Shown here piece after piece: positions 17,992-25,341 of a stretch of 64,000 nucleotides of DNA. Made by a program: the position numbers and the translations under genes. Below the pieces are notes generated by a model. That model searched no databases. It saw only the letters and a list, made by a program, of their open reading frames with translations, and had not been told where the DNA came from. How positions within the stretch are numbered: the stretch's first letter is position 1; every line of letters begins with the position of its first letter. The DNA comes from Azospirillum sp. 412522 (GTDB lineage Bacteria; Pseudomonadota; Alphaproteobacteria; Azospirillales; Azospirillaceae), in contig NZ_RWIJ01000001.1 of the NCBI RefSeq assembly GCF_019805165.1, forward strand, positions 354,081 through 418,080. Direction: 5' to 3'.

Positions 17992-19047
17992 TCAGAACTG
18001 GACCGACAGACGCAGGGACCCGTAGTTGGTCAGCGATTTCTGGCCGCGGAATTCCGGCGTCTGCAAGGTCTGGGCATAGGTCAGGCCATAGCGGCCGTAG
18101 CGCAGCGTCAGGCCGGCCTGCATGCTGCCGACCAGCGGGTGCTTGGTCACCGACCGGCTGTCGCGGAAGCTGTTGCCGTCGAGGAAGATGTTGCGCGCCA
18201 CCGCCCGTCCCTCGGCGCTGGCGTAGACGTACCAGGAGAAGCGCCCCGGCCGCTCCGAATAGGGGTTGTCCTGATAGGGCAGGCTGGCGGTCGGGCGCGT
18301 CACCAGCGCGCCCACCGGCGGCGGCATGTTGTCGCCCAGCCGGACGGTCGCGCCGGCCGCGGCGAAGGTCAGCACGTTGCCCAGGCTGCCGGCGACATGG
18401 GGACTGAAGTCCCATTCCAGCGGGCCGAGGTCGTTGGGCTTCTCGTCGCGCCAGACATGCTCGTAGCTGAGCACCACGCCCGGCTCGTCATGCAGCTGGT
18501 AGTTCCAGCCCTCCGGGTAGGTGGCGCCATCGACGATCTTGTGGACCGCCTTCTGCGTCTGCTCGGCCAGGGAGGCCGGGCCGACCATGCCGAGGTCGAG
18601 GTCGATGCGGTCGACCGCCGTCGGCGCCTCGTTCAGCACCGACACCCGGCCATAGAGCCAGCCGGCATAGGGCCGGTCCTTCGGATTCGGGTTGCGGGCG
18701 GTCAGGTCGCTCGGCGTGTAGATGTTCTGGCCGAAGGCGAAGCCGTAGCGCCGCACCCCGCCCGGCTCGATCCAGGGCACGAGGTTCGCCAGCCAGTCGA
18801 TGTTGCCGTAGGTCGGCCGCGCGCCGGAGAAGTAATAGAACTGGAAACCGTTGGTGTAATAGCGGTCGGTCCCGCCGCCGAACAGGTCGTTGTCGATCCA
18901 GAACCCGATGGCGGGGCCGGAGGTCGCAGGCTCGTCGCCGGGGGGAGGGGTGGTTTCCTGCGCCTTCGCCACCGACAGGGTCGCCGGCGCGGTCAGCAGC
19001 AGGGTCGCAAATGCCGCGGCCAAAGCGGGGCCGCTCTTCGTCACCAT
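17992..19047 (-). CDS. LpxR-family outer-membrane protein (DUF2219)
   Basis: 351 aa. Signal peptide (ALAAAFATLLLTAPATLSVAKA), then the family start WIDNDLFGGGTDRYYTNGFQFYY, and later RPYAGWLYG, ending in an aromatic residue as outer-membrane barrels do (LRLSVQF). Characterised members remove the 3'-acyloxyacyl chain of lipid A. The Asn and Asp of DND and the Tyr-Thr-Asn of the YTNG signature are present; activity is unproven. Start chosen at ATG 19047 with GGAG upstream; ATG 19062 is the alternative. Confidence 0.85.
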   Translation of the reverse strand: MVTKSGPALAAAFATLLLTAPATLSVAKAQETTPPPGDEPATSGPAIGFWIDNDLFGGGTDRYYTNGFQFYYFSGARPTYGNIDWLANLVPWIEPGGVRRYGFAFGQNIYTPSDLTARNPNPKDRPYAGWLYGRVSVLNEAPTAVDRIDLDLGMVGPASLAEQTQKAVHKIVDGATYPEGWNYQLHDEPGVVLSYEHVWRDEKPNDLGPLEWDFSPHVAGSLGNVLTFAAAGATVRLGDNMPPPVGALVTRPTASLPYQDNPYSERPGRFSWYVYASAEGRAVARNIFLDGNSFRDSRSVTKHPLVGSMQAGLTLRYGRYGLTYAQTLQTPEFRGQKSLTNYGSLRLSVQF

Positions 19048-19167
19048 TCCGGCACGCTCCATCCGTTTCGCGAGATAACGGACGGAGGGTAGGTGTGTTG
19101 CGCTGCGATGCCGCCTCTTTGGGGGTAGGCGGGCATCCGCCAGCCGACCCATCCCCCAAGACCCCTC

Positions 19168-20055
19168 TCACACCCGTGCCCGCAAGCCGTCCACCGCCTC
19201 CTCCAGCGTCATGTCGATCCGCTTGATGCCATGCAAGGCCAGGAAGCGCGCCTCGTTCTTCGACAGCGCGCCGGGGATCACCGCCCAATGGCTGTCGGAG
19301 GAACGCTTGGCGATCTGGCGGGCGAAGGTGCGCTGGATCTCCTGGTCGAAGCGGCAGCCCAGGAACAGGAAATGCCGGCCGGCACGGCGCTCCTGGACGA
19401 TGGCGGGGATCGGGGTCTGGATGTCGATCTCCGTCAGGATCTCGACATAATCGCTGTCGGAGATCAGGTAGTTGCCGGCCGGCGTCGCCGCGCCCGACGG
19501 TTTGTACAGCACGGTGTCCCAGCCGGCGGCAGCCTCGGCCGTCGTCTCGGCGCCGTCGGGGGCGTAGTAGCGCACCCACTCTCCGGTCGATTGCGGGTGC
19601 GAAACCCCCTGGATCTGGCCCCAGGTCCGGTCGGCGGCAGCGCTCAGCAGGCTGTCCAGAACGGTGTCGTACCAGACGTCGACCAGCAGCGGCGGGGCCG
19701 GGATCGCCGCCAGCAGGGCATGCACCGCGGTCGGCGGCACGGTCTGGCGGAAGATCTCGTTGAGGATGGTCTCCAGCGTCTTGCGGTGCTTGCGCGTCTC
19801 GATGAACTGGGCGACCGCTGTCAGGCTGGAGCGGATTCGGCCGGGGGCGGCGACTTTGGCGTTCAGGCGCTGCACCAGCTCCGCCGAATTGCGCGGGATC
19901 GGGCATTGCTCGGGCGGCAGCAGGGCGAAGGCGCCGGGGCCGAGATAGGGCACCACCTGCCGTGCCGCCAGCGCTGCGGCGATGTCGGCCAGCGCCGCCG
20001 CGGCGTCCGGAACCGTGACGGCGTCGGGATCGGTTGCAAGCGTGGTGACGGTCAT
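19168..20055 (-). CDS. SIR2-like domain protein at the end of the nif operon
   Basis: 295 aa, soluble. An N-terminal nucleotide-fold start with a loop reading VVPYLGPGAFALLP (residues ~35-48), where SIR2 proteins have GAGxS, and a C-terminal part with SDSDYVEILTE, HFLFLGCRFDQEIQRTFAR and HWAVIPG, the pattern of SIR2-like (SIR2_2) proteins. The catalytic His of classical deacetylases is not evident. Starts 22 bp after the DegT-like gene with the same direction, so it probably belongs to the nifB transcript. Its role in nitrogen fixation is unknown; NAD binding or hydrolysis is a guess from the fold. Confidence 0.6.
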   Translation of the reverse strand: MTVTTLATDPDAVTVPDAAAALADIAAALAARQVVPYLGPGAFALLPPEQCPIPRNSAELVQRLNAKVAAPGRIRSSLTAVAQFIETRKHRKTLETILNEIFRQTVPPTAVHALLAAIPAPPLLVDVWYDTVLDSLLSAAADRTWGQIQGVSHPQSTGEWVRYYAPDGAETTAEAAAGWDTVLYKPSGAATPAGNYLISDSDYVEILTEIDIQTPIPAIVQERRAGRHFLFLGCRFDQEIQRTFARQIAKRSSDSHWAVIPGALSKNEARFLALHGIKRIDMTLEEAVDGLRARV

Positions 20056-20077
20056 GGAAGGCCTCTCCCGTTCGTTC

Positions 20078-21289
20078 TCAGAGATAGATCGCGGCGCCGG
20101 CCCCGGTGTTGACGCTGGCGTCCTTCAGCGTTTCCACGATGAAGGCGACCTGGTCGCGGGTGATCTTGCGGTGCAGCGGCAGGGCCAGCACGCGGTCGGC
20201 CGTCTTGGTGCAGACCGGACAGGCGCTGCGGCCGGCCCGGTCCTCGCCCAGCGCTTCGATGTAATATTGCTGGGTGTGCAGCGGCTGGCCGTAGTCGCTG
20301 GCGTCGATGTCGTGGGTGTCCAGATCCTCGATGATCGAGCGGCGCCCCGACGCGCTGAAGCGGGTGCCGAGATGGACGCAGTAGACCATCGGGTTGACCA
20401 CCTCCGCCCCCGGCCCGCGATAGGGCGGCTTGATCCCCTCGAAGCTCGCCATCGCCGCATCGTAATAGGCGATCACCAGATTGCGGCGGGTCAGGATCTC
20501 CGGCAGGCGCTTCAGCTGCACCAGGGCCAGTGCCGCGTTCAGGTCGCTCATCCCCGCCTGCCAGGGCAAGGTGCGGGTGATGACCACCGTGTTGCGGTGT
20601 TCCGTCTCGCGCCGCCGCATGTAGCGCAGCCGGTGGGCGAGGTCGCGGTCGTCGGTGACGATCATGCCGCCTTCACCGGCCAGCAGGATACCGGGCTCGG
20701 AAAAGTCGAACACCGCCGCGTCCCCGAAGGTGCCGACCATCCGCCCCCTGTAGGTCGAGCCGATGGCCTCGGTGGAATCCTCCAGCAGCAGCAGGCCCTT
20801 GGCGTCGGCCAGCGCGCGCAGCTCGTCCCAATGGGCGGGGTGGCCGTTGACGTTGGCGGCCAGGATCGCCTTGGTCTTCGGCGTGACCTGTCCCGCCGCC
20901 TTTTCCGGATTGATGGTGTGCTGCCAGTAATCGATGTCGACCAGCACCGGCGTTGCGCCGGACAGCGCCACCGCATGCTGGATCTGATGCCAGCCGAAGG
21001 GGCTGCACAGCACCTCGTCCCCCTCGCCGATGCCGAAGCCCTTCAGCATCAGCAGGGTCGCCACCGTGCCGCTTGAGACCGCCACCGCATGATCGCGGCC
21101 GACATAGGCGGCGAAGGCATCCTCGAACGCCCGCACCATCCGCCCGTCGCTCAGGGCCCCCGAGGACAGTAGGCGGCCGAGCATCTCGACCTCGGCACCG
21201 GAGATGTCCGGATCGGTCAACGGGATGTAGTCGTCCACCCCGTCATCGTCGTGGGCTGTGGGTTCCCATGCTGCGGCGGCTTCGCTCAT
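20078..21289 (-). CDS. DegT/DnrJ/EryC1-like fold-type I protein lacking the PLP lysine
   Basis: 403 aa, normal family length. SSGTVATLLMLKGFGIGEGDEV (~72-94), the Asp that contacts the pyridine nitrogen (Asp171 in LLEDSTEAIGS) and GEGGMIVTDD are conserved. The Schiff-base lysine normally sits five residues before GEGG; here the segment is FSEPGILLAGEGG, with Gly200 at that place (codon 20690-20692). It is therefore unlikely to be a normal aminotransferase. A C-terminal CPVC pair is present (~313-316). Its ATG directly abuts the stop of the small nif gene upstream, so co-translation is likely. Confidence 0.82.
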   Translation of the reverse strand: MSEAAAAWEPTAHDDDGVDDYIPLTDPDISGAEVEMLGRLLSSGALSDGRMVRAFEDAFAAYVGRDHAVAVSSGTVATLLMLKGFGIGEGDEVLCSPFGWHQIQHAVALSGATPVLVDIDYWQHTINPEKAAGQVTPKTKAILAANVNGHPAHWDELRALADAKGLLLLEDSTEAIGSTYRGRMVGTFGDAAVFDFSEPGILLAGEGGMIVTDDRDLAHRLRYMRRRETEHRNTVVITRTLPWQAGMSDLNAALALVQLKRLPEILTRRNLVIAYYDAAMASFEGIKPPYRGPGAEVVNPMVYCVHLGTRFSASGRRSIIEDLDTHDIDASDYGQPLHTQQYYIEALGEDRAGRSACPVCTKTADRVLALPLHRKITRDQVAFIVETLKDASVNTGAGAAIYL

Positions 21290-21580
21290 TCACTCGTCCT
21301 CGTCCCGTTGGGCGATCACGACGCCGGTGGCAAGCTCCGGCTTGTCGGTGATGAGCCAGCAGTGGTTGTTGCCATCCACCAGATGCAGGTCGAAGCCCGC
21401 CTCTTCCCGGAAGGGATCCTCGGCCATCACCGCGGCCATGGCGCCGGTGACGGTCTTCAGATCCGGGTTGGCCTCGCGTACGCCGCGGACTACCGCGTCG
21501 AGCTTGCCGCCCCCGGCGAACAGCCGGCCGGCCAGCGTCGCGATGCTGTCGATACGCTCGGGAGACAGAGCCATGGGCAT
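21290..21580 (-). CDS. small nif-associated protein (DUF6129-like)
   Basis: 96 aa from ATG 21580, which overlaps the nifT stop (TGATG); ATG 21574 (94 aa) has better Shine-Dalgarno spacing (GGAG, 8 nt). The sequence LSPERIDSIATLAGRLFAGGGKLDAV ... FDLHLVDGNNHCWLITDKPELATGVVIA resembles short proteins found beside nifT/nifS in alphaproteobacterial nif clusters, which I believe carry the DUF6129 label. Function unknown. The longer frame upstream is a nifS shadow. Confidence 0.65.
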   Translation of the reverse strand: MPMALSPERIDSIATLAGRLFAGGGKLDAVVRGVREANPDLKTVTGAMAAVMAEDPFREEAGFDLHLVDGNNHCWLITDKPELATGVVIAQRDEDE

Positions 21581-21789
21581 CACTCCGTTCCGCGTTTCTT
21601 GGCCTCGACGGTGATCGGCAGGCGGGTTTCCGCCGGCATCTCCGGCAGATCGAGCGTCCAGCCGTTGGCGACCTTGACCCAGCCGCCCCACAGGCCCGGA
21701 TGCTCCATCTCGACGATGGGTTCCTCCAGGTCCTTCTTGGCGACGTAGATCGTGTATTGCTCGGATGCCTTGCGGATCATCACCTTCAT
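21580..21789 (-). CDS. nifT: nitrogen fixation protein NifT (FixU)
   Basis: 69 aa, the usual NifT size. MKVMIRKASEQYTIYVAKKDLEEPIV, then GGWVKVANGWTLDLPEMPAETRLPITVEAKKR match the conserved NifT/FixU pattern. Small beta-rich protein encoded with nif genes, dispensable in some hosts and of undefined biochemical role. Between nifS and the small DUF6129-like gene in one operon. Confidence 0.93.
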   Translation of the reverse strand: MKVMIRKASEQYTIYVAKKDLEEPIVEMEHPGLWGGWVKVANGWTLDLPEMPAETRLPITVEAKKRGTE

Positions 21790-21828
21790 CGCGGAAACTC
21801 CATCCTGTTGTTGTAATTATCTTTTCTT

Positions 21829-22980
21829 TCAAGCGGCGACCAGCCGGGCATGCAGGGCCGGCAGCTCCGACAGGACGGCGTCCACCTCCGCCGCGGTGGT
21901 GTAGCGGCTCAGCGAGAAGCGCAGGCTGGCGGCGGCCTGCGCACCGCTCAGCCCCATGGCGGTCAGCACATGGCTCGGCTCGTTGCCGCCGGAAGAGCAG
22001 GCGGCCCCCATCGATACGGCGATGCCGGCGCGGTCCAGCCGCATCAGCAGTTCCTCCGCCTCCACCGGGTGGCCGCGGCCATCGGCGAAGCGGATGTTGC
22101 TGGTGTTGGGCAGCCGGGCGGCACCGGCGCCGTTCACCACCGCGCCGGGCCAGCGGGCGAGGATGCCTTGTTCCAGCCGGTCGCGCAGGAAGGCGGTCAG
22201 GTCGGCCTCGTCCAGCCACAGCGATGCCAGCGAGGCGGCGGCGCCGAAGCCGACGATGCCCGGCACATTCTCCGTCCCGCCACGGCGGCGGCGTTCCTGA
22301 TGGCCGTGGATCAGGGCGTGGAAGGGCGCGCCCTTGCGGACATAGAGCGCGCCGACCCCTTTCGGCCCGTGCATCTTGTGGGCGGACAGCGTCAGGTAAT
22401 CGGCGATGCCGCAATCGACCGGCACCCGGCCCGCCGCCTGCACCGCGTCGCTGTGGAACAGCGCGCCGTGGGCGTGGGCGATGGCCGACGCCCCTTCCAC
22501 CGGCATCAGCGCGCCGGTCTCGTTGTTCGCCCACATCATGGAGACCAGCGCGGTCGCCTCCGTCACCACGGCGGCGAGGTCGACCAGCGAGGGCAGGCCG
22601 TCGCGGTTCACCGGCAGGATGGTGACGCGCCAGCCGCGCTGGCGCAGGTCGTCGAACAGGGCCAGCACCGCCGGATGCTCCACCGCGGTGGTGACGATGT
22701 GGTCGCGCTGGTGGTCGGTCTCCTCGATCACGCGCAAAGCGCCGAGGATGGCGGCGTGGGTCGCCTCGGTGGCGCTGCCGGTCATCACCAGATCGGCCGG
22801 CTTGGCGCCGATCAGCGCTGCCACCTGGGCCTTGGCCTCGCTGACCGCCCGGCGGGCGGCCATGCCGGCGGAATGGGGGCTGGACGGGTTGGCGAATTCC
22901 CCGAACAGGTGCGGCAGCATCGCTTCGCGCACTTCGGGCGCCAGGGCGGTGGTGGCGTTGTTGTCGAGGTAGATGGTCAT
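21829..22980 (-). CDS. nifS: cysteine desulfurase NifS
   Basis: 383 aa from MTIYLDNNATT. PLP lysine is Lys202 in LSAHKMHGPKG; the sulfur-carrying Cys328 is in MGAACSSGG, the flexible-loop form typical of NifS. It supplies sulfur for nitrogenase Fe-S clusters. ATG 22983 is an equally placed start behind GGGGGTGAT. No nifU lies next to it, unlike many nif clusters, so the scaffold protein must be encoded elsewhere. Confidence 0.95.
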   Translation of the reverse strand: MTIYLDNNATTALAPEVREAMLPHLFGEFANPSSPHSAGMAARRAVSEAKAQVAALIGAKPADLVMTGSATEATHAAILGALRVIEETDHQRDHIVTTAVEHPAVLALFDDLRQRGWRVTILPVNRDGLPSLVDLAAVVTEATALVSMMWANNETGALMPVEGASAIAHAHGALFHSDAVQAAGRVPVDCGIADYLTLSAHKMHGPKGVGALYVRKGAPFHALIHGHQERRRRGGTENVPGIVGFGAAASLASLWLDEADLTAFLRDRLEQGILARWPGAVVNGAGAARLPNTSNIRFADGRGHPVEAEELLMRLDRAGIAVSMGAACSSGGNEPSHVLTAMGLSGAQAAASLRFSLSRYTTAAEVDAVLSELPALHARLVAA

Positions 22981-22994
22981 CATATCACCCCCAA

Positions 22995-23300
22995 TCACAT
23001 CATTCCGGGCACGCCGCGCCGCGATCCGTCGGCCGGGAGGATCTCTTCCTCCAGGCAGCCGACGACGGTGCCGCCGGGGAACTCCACCAGATAGACCGGC
23101 AAGCTGCCTTCCTCGGTGCGGCCGACGCGGACGATCACGCCGGGCGTGCCCTTCGGCGCCAGCAGCGCGCCGTCCGGCACCTGCGGGTGGCTGCCGTCGT
23201 TGAACAGGTCGTCCTGCACCGTGACCCGCAGGCCCCAGTCGTACAGCGGTTCGCGCGGCGGGATGAAACCGGGCTTGGCGGCGGCTTCGACGTCGGACAT
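22995..23300 (-). CDS. nifZ: NifZ-domain protein, copy 1
   Basis: 101 aa. The NifZ pattern is clear: YDWGLRVTVQDDLFNDGSHPQ, GALLAPKGTPGVIVRVGRTEE, PVYLVEFPGGTVVGCLEEEIL. NifZ assists P-cluster maturation of the MoFe protein. The stop lies at the nifS ribosome-binding region, so translation may be coupled. Confidence 0.9.
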   Translation of the reverse strand: MSDVEAAAKPGFIPPREPLYDWGLRVTVQDDLFNDGSHPQVPDGALLAPKGTPGVIVRVGRTEEGSLPVYLVEFPGGTVVGCLEEEILPADGSRRGVPGMM

Positions 23301-23342
23301 CGCGAGGCTCCTAAAGAGTTGGGGCAGGGGATCGGACGGGGG

Positions 23343-23669
23343 CTACTGCGGGTCGTTGCAATGGGCGTCGATCACCTCCAGCTCGCGCGCACGCATGCCG
23401 ACGACGACCCGCTTCTCATAAAAATCAACGGAGTAGATGTAATACATCTGCAAATAGGTCCCGACGGAGATGACGTAGCCGACATCCCCTTCGCGGATCA
23501 GGAAGTCGCCGACCGGCCGGCCGGGATAGGTGCCGTCGTTGCGCACGTCGCGCAGGGCCTTGACCTTGAATCCCTGTTCCAGCACCGGCGGGCCGACCAG
23601 CTCGTTGGCATCCTCGGCGCTGCGGGCGCGTTCGCGGCGGTATGGTGCGGCGGTGTCGGCTTCGGTCAT
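23343..23669 (-). CDS. NifZ-domain protein, copy 2
   Basis: 108 aa. A ~30-residue charged extension, then FKVKALRDVRNDGTYPGRPV, GDVGYVISVGTYLQMYYIYSVDF and VVVGMRARELEVID, which fit NifZ but differ clearly from the neighbouring copy. The two are diverged paralogues in tandem, 42 bp apart. Possibly specialised for different maturation steps. Confidence 0.82.
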   Translation of the reverse strand: MTEADTAAPYRRERARSAEDANELVGPPVLEQGFKVKALRDVRNDGTYPGRPVGDFLIREGDVGYVISVGTYLQMYYIYSVDFYEKRVVVGMRARELEVIDAHCNDPQ

Positions 23670-23699
23670 GGCGCTGGCGCTCCGTCGGTTGAGAGGCCG

Positions 23700-24512
23700 C
23701 TACAGCGGCGGAAGGTCGTTGGCGATGGCGAGGCCGGCGGCGCGCTGGCGGGCGATGGCGCGCACCTCGTCCTCCGGATCGTCGAGCAAGGGCCCCAGCT
23801 GTCCGGCGTCGATATGCCCGGCGACGGCGAGGCGGACCATCCAGTCGGCATCCTGCAGCAGGATGTGCAGCTTCGACGCCGGCAGCCGCTGCGCCACCAC
23901 CAGCCGCACCCGGGGGCTGTCATCCCAGGCGAGGCTGGGCAGCCAGTCCATGGCGAGGCGGCGGGCGACCTCCACCCGCACCTCCGGATCCTCGTCATGC
24001 ATCATCGCCGGCAGCATGCCGTCGGGGATCCGCCGCACCACGCGAAGCCGCACGGAACAGTCGGCATCGCGCATCAGCGGGGCGAGGTCGGCGTCCTCCA
24101 GCCGGCTGGCGACGGCGATCCGCACCTCGCGGTCGGGATCGTCGCGCAGCTTCAGCAGCAGCCGGCGCGGCAGGCGACGGGCGAGGACAGAGCGGACCGT
24201 CTCGTCCGGGTCGTTCATCAGGCGGGGAAGCTGGAAGATCGGGGCGAAGCGCGCGGCGTTGGCCCGAACCTCGAAATAGGGATGGTCGAGATGGCCGGCG
24301 GCGAGGTCCGGGTTCCATTCGAAGAAGCGCTGGATGCGCTTGGCATAACGGTCCTGCACGCAGGTCTTCATCGGCAGGCAGTGGCCGGGCAGATTGCCGC
24401 CGGGGGTCAGGGCAGTGGTTTCCAGGGCGAGCCGGCGGTCGCGATGGGCGCAGGTGGCGCAGTCCACCGGCTCGCCGCGCCAATCCAGGGATTCGAGGAT
24501 GTCGTCGCTCAT
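23700..24512 (-). CDS. leucine-rich-variant (LRV) repeat protein with 4Fe-4S site
   Basis: 270 aa. An N-terminal cysteine cluster (CATCAHRD near 18-21 and HCLPMKTC near 44-51) matches the 4Fe-4S site of the Azotobacter LRV protein. It is followed by about seven alpha-helical 24-residue repeats of the DPDxxVRxxVAxRLPxxxL type up to the C-terminus. LRV proteins are encoded in nif clusters; the function is unsettled. ATG overlaps the stop of the TPR-like gene (ATGA). Confidence 0.88.
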   Translation of the reverse strand: MSDDILESLDWRGEPVDCATCAHRDRRLALETTALTPGGNLPGHCLPMKTCVQDRYAKRIQRFFEWNPDLAAGHLDHPYFEVRANAARFAPIFQLPRLMNDPDETVRSVLARRLPRRLLLKLRDDPDREVRIAVASRLEDADLAPLMRDADCSVRLRVVRRIPDGMLPAMMHDEDPEVRVEVARRLAMDWLPSLAWDDSPRVRLVVAQRLPASKLHILLQDADWMVRLAVAGHIDAGQLGPLLDDPEDEVRAIARQRAAGLAIANDLPPL

Positions 24513-25036
24513 GCGCCGGCCTCCTCAAGCTCGTTCTCTTGTTCATGCCGGTCGGCGACGGCGATCAGGCGGGCGGCGCCGAAGCGGTCGTCGGGGTCGA
24601 GGTCGCGGACCTTGTTCAGCGCCTCCCTCCCGGACTCGAGCCGGCCGGTGCGCAGCAGCAGGTAGCCGATGGCGACCAAGGCGAACAGGAACAGGCGGGG
24701 GGCCGGTTCCAGCCCGCGGAAATCGGCGGTGGCCGGGGTGACGCTGCGCCAGTCGGCGTGGTTGATGCCGAGAGAGACCATGGCGTGGCCGATCATGCGC
24801 TCGCCATAGACCAGCGCCTGATCGAGATTGGCCTTGTAGAAGTGGAACTTGTAATGGCCGAGATCGACGAGGCGATGACCGGGGGCCACCTCCGCCGCGC
24901 GGGCGAGATGGGCGAGCGCCGCCCCGCTGTCGGCATAGCTGGCGGCGGCCAGATGCAGGCAGCGTTCCGCCTCGGGCGGCAGATCCCCGCCGTAGTAGCG
25001 GCGGGCGAGCCAGTCCTCATCCACCTCGTCCAGCAT
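24509..25036 (-). CDS. TPR-like nif-associated protein
   Basis: 175 aa, soluble and helical. YADSGAALAHLARAAEVAPGH and LLRTGRLESGREALNKVRDLDPDDR read like tetratricopeptide helices; between them is YKFHFYKANLDQALVYGERM. Similar reading frames commonly follow nifB-fdxN in alphaproteobacteria. No catalytic motif. Coupled to the LRV gene by a 4-bp overlap, so the two probably act together. Confidence 0.7.
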   Translation of the reverse strand: MLDEVDEDWLARRYYGGDLPPEAERCLHLAAASYADSGAALAHLARAAEVAPGHRLVDLGHYKFHFYKANLDQALVYGERMIGHAMVSLGINHADWRSVTPATADFRGLEPAPRLFLFALVAIGYLLLRTGRLESGREALNKVRDLDPDDRFGAARLIAVADRHEQENELEEAGA

Positions 25037-25055
25037 CGCGCGGTGCTCCTGGGTT

Positions 25056-25081
25056 TCCCCTCTCCCCTGAAGGAGAGGGGA
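25056..25081. repeat. short intergenic palindrome
   Basis: TCCCCTCTCC (25056-25065) and GGAGAGGGGA (25072-25081) form a perfect 10-bp stem with a 6-nt loop, between fdxN and the TPR-like gene. There is no U-tract. It may partly stabilise the nifB-fdxN part of the message. Confidence 0.6.
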
Positions 25082-25089
25082 TCAGTTCA

Positions 25090-25281
25090 TCACGCCGGGA
25101 CGCAGCAGTCGGCCGGGCAGACGGCGGCGCATTGCGGACTGTCGAACTGGCCCTGGCATTCGGTGCATTTGGCCGGGTCGATGACGTAGGTGCCCTTCTT
25201 AAGGCTGATGGCGATGTTCGGGCACTCGGCCTCGCAGGCGCCGCAGACGGTGCATTCGGCGGACTTGATCTTGTAGGCCAT
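25090..25281 (-). CDS. fdxN: 2[4Fe-4S] ferredoxin FdxN
   Basis: 63 aa with two cluster motifs: [12 protein letters not shown] and [18 protein letters not shown], the second with the longer spacer typical of nif-linked ferredoxins. It directly follows nifB (60 bp), where FdxN donates electrons for NifB-co synthesis. Confidence 0.95.
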   Translation of the reverse strand: MAYKIKSAECTVCGACEAECPNIAISLKKGTYVIDPAKCTECQGQFDSPQCAAVCPADCCVPA

Positions 25282-25341
25282 GGCTCTCTCCTTCGGTGAT
25301 GGGATGGCTGTGGAGGGGAAAAGGGGAAGAATGAAAGGAGA

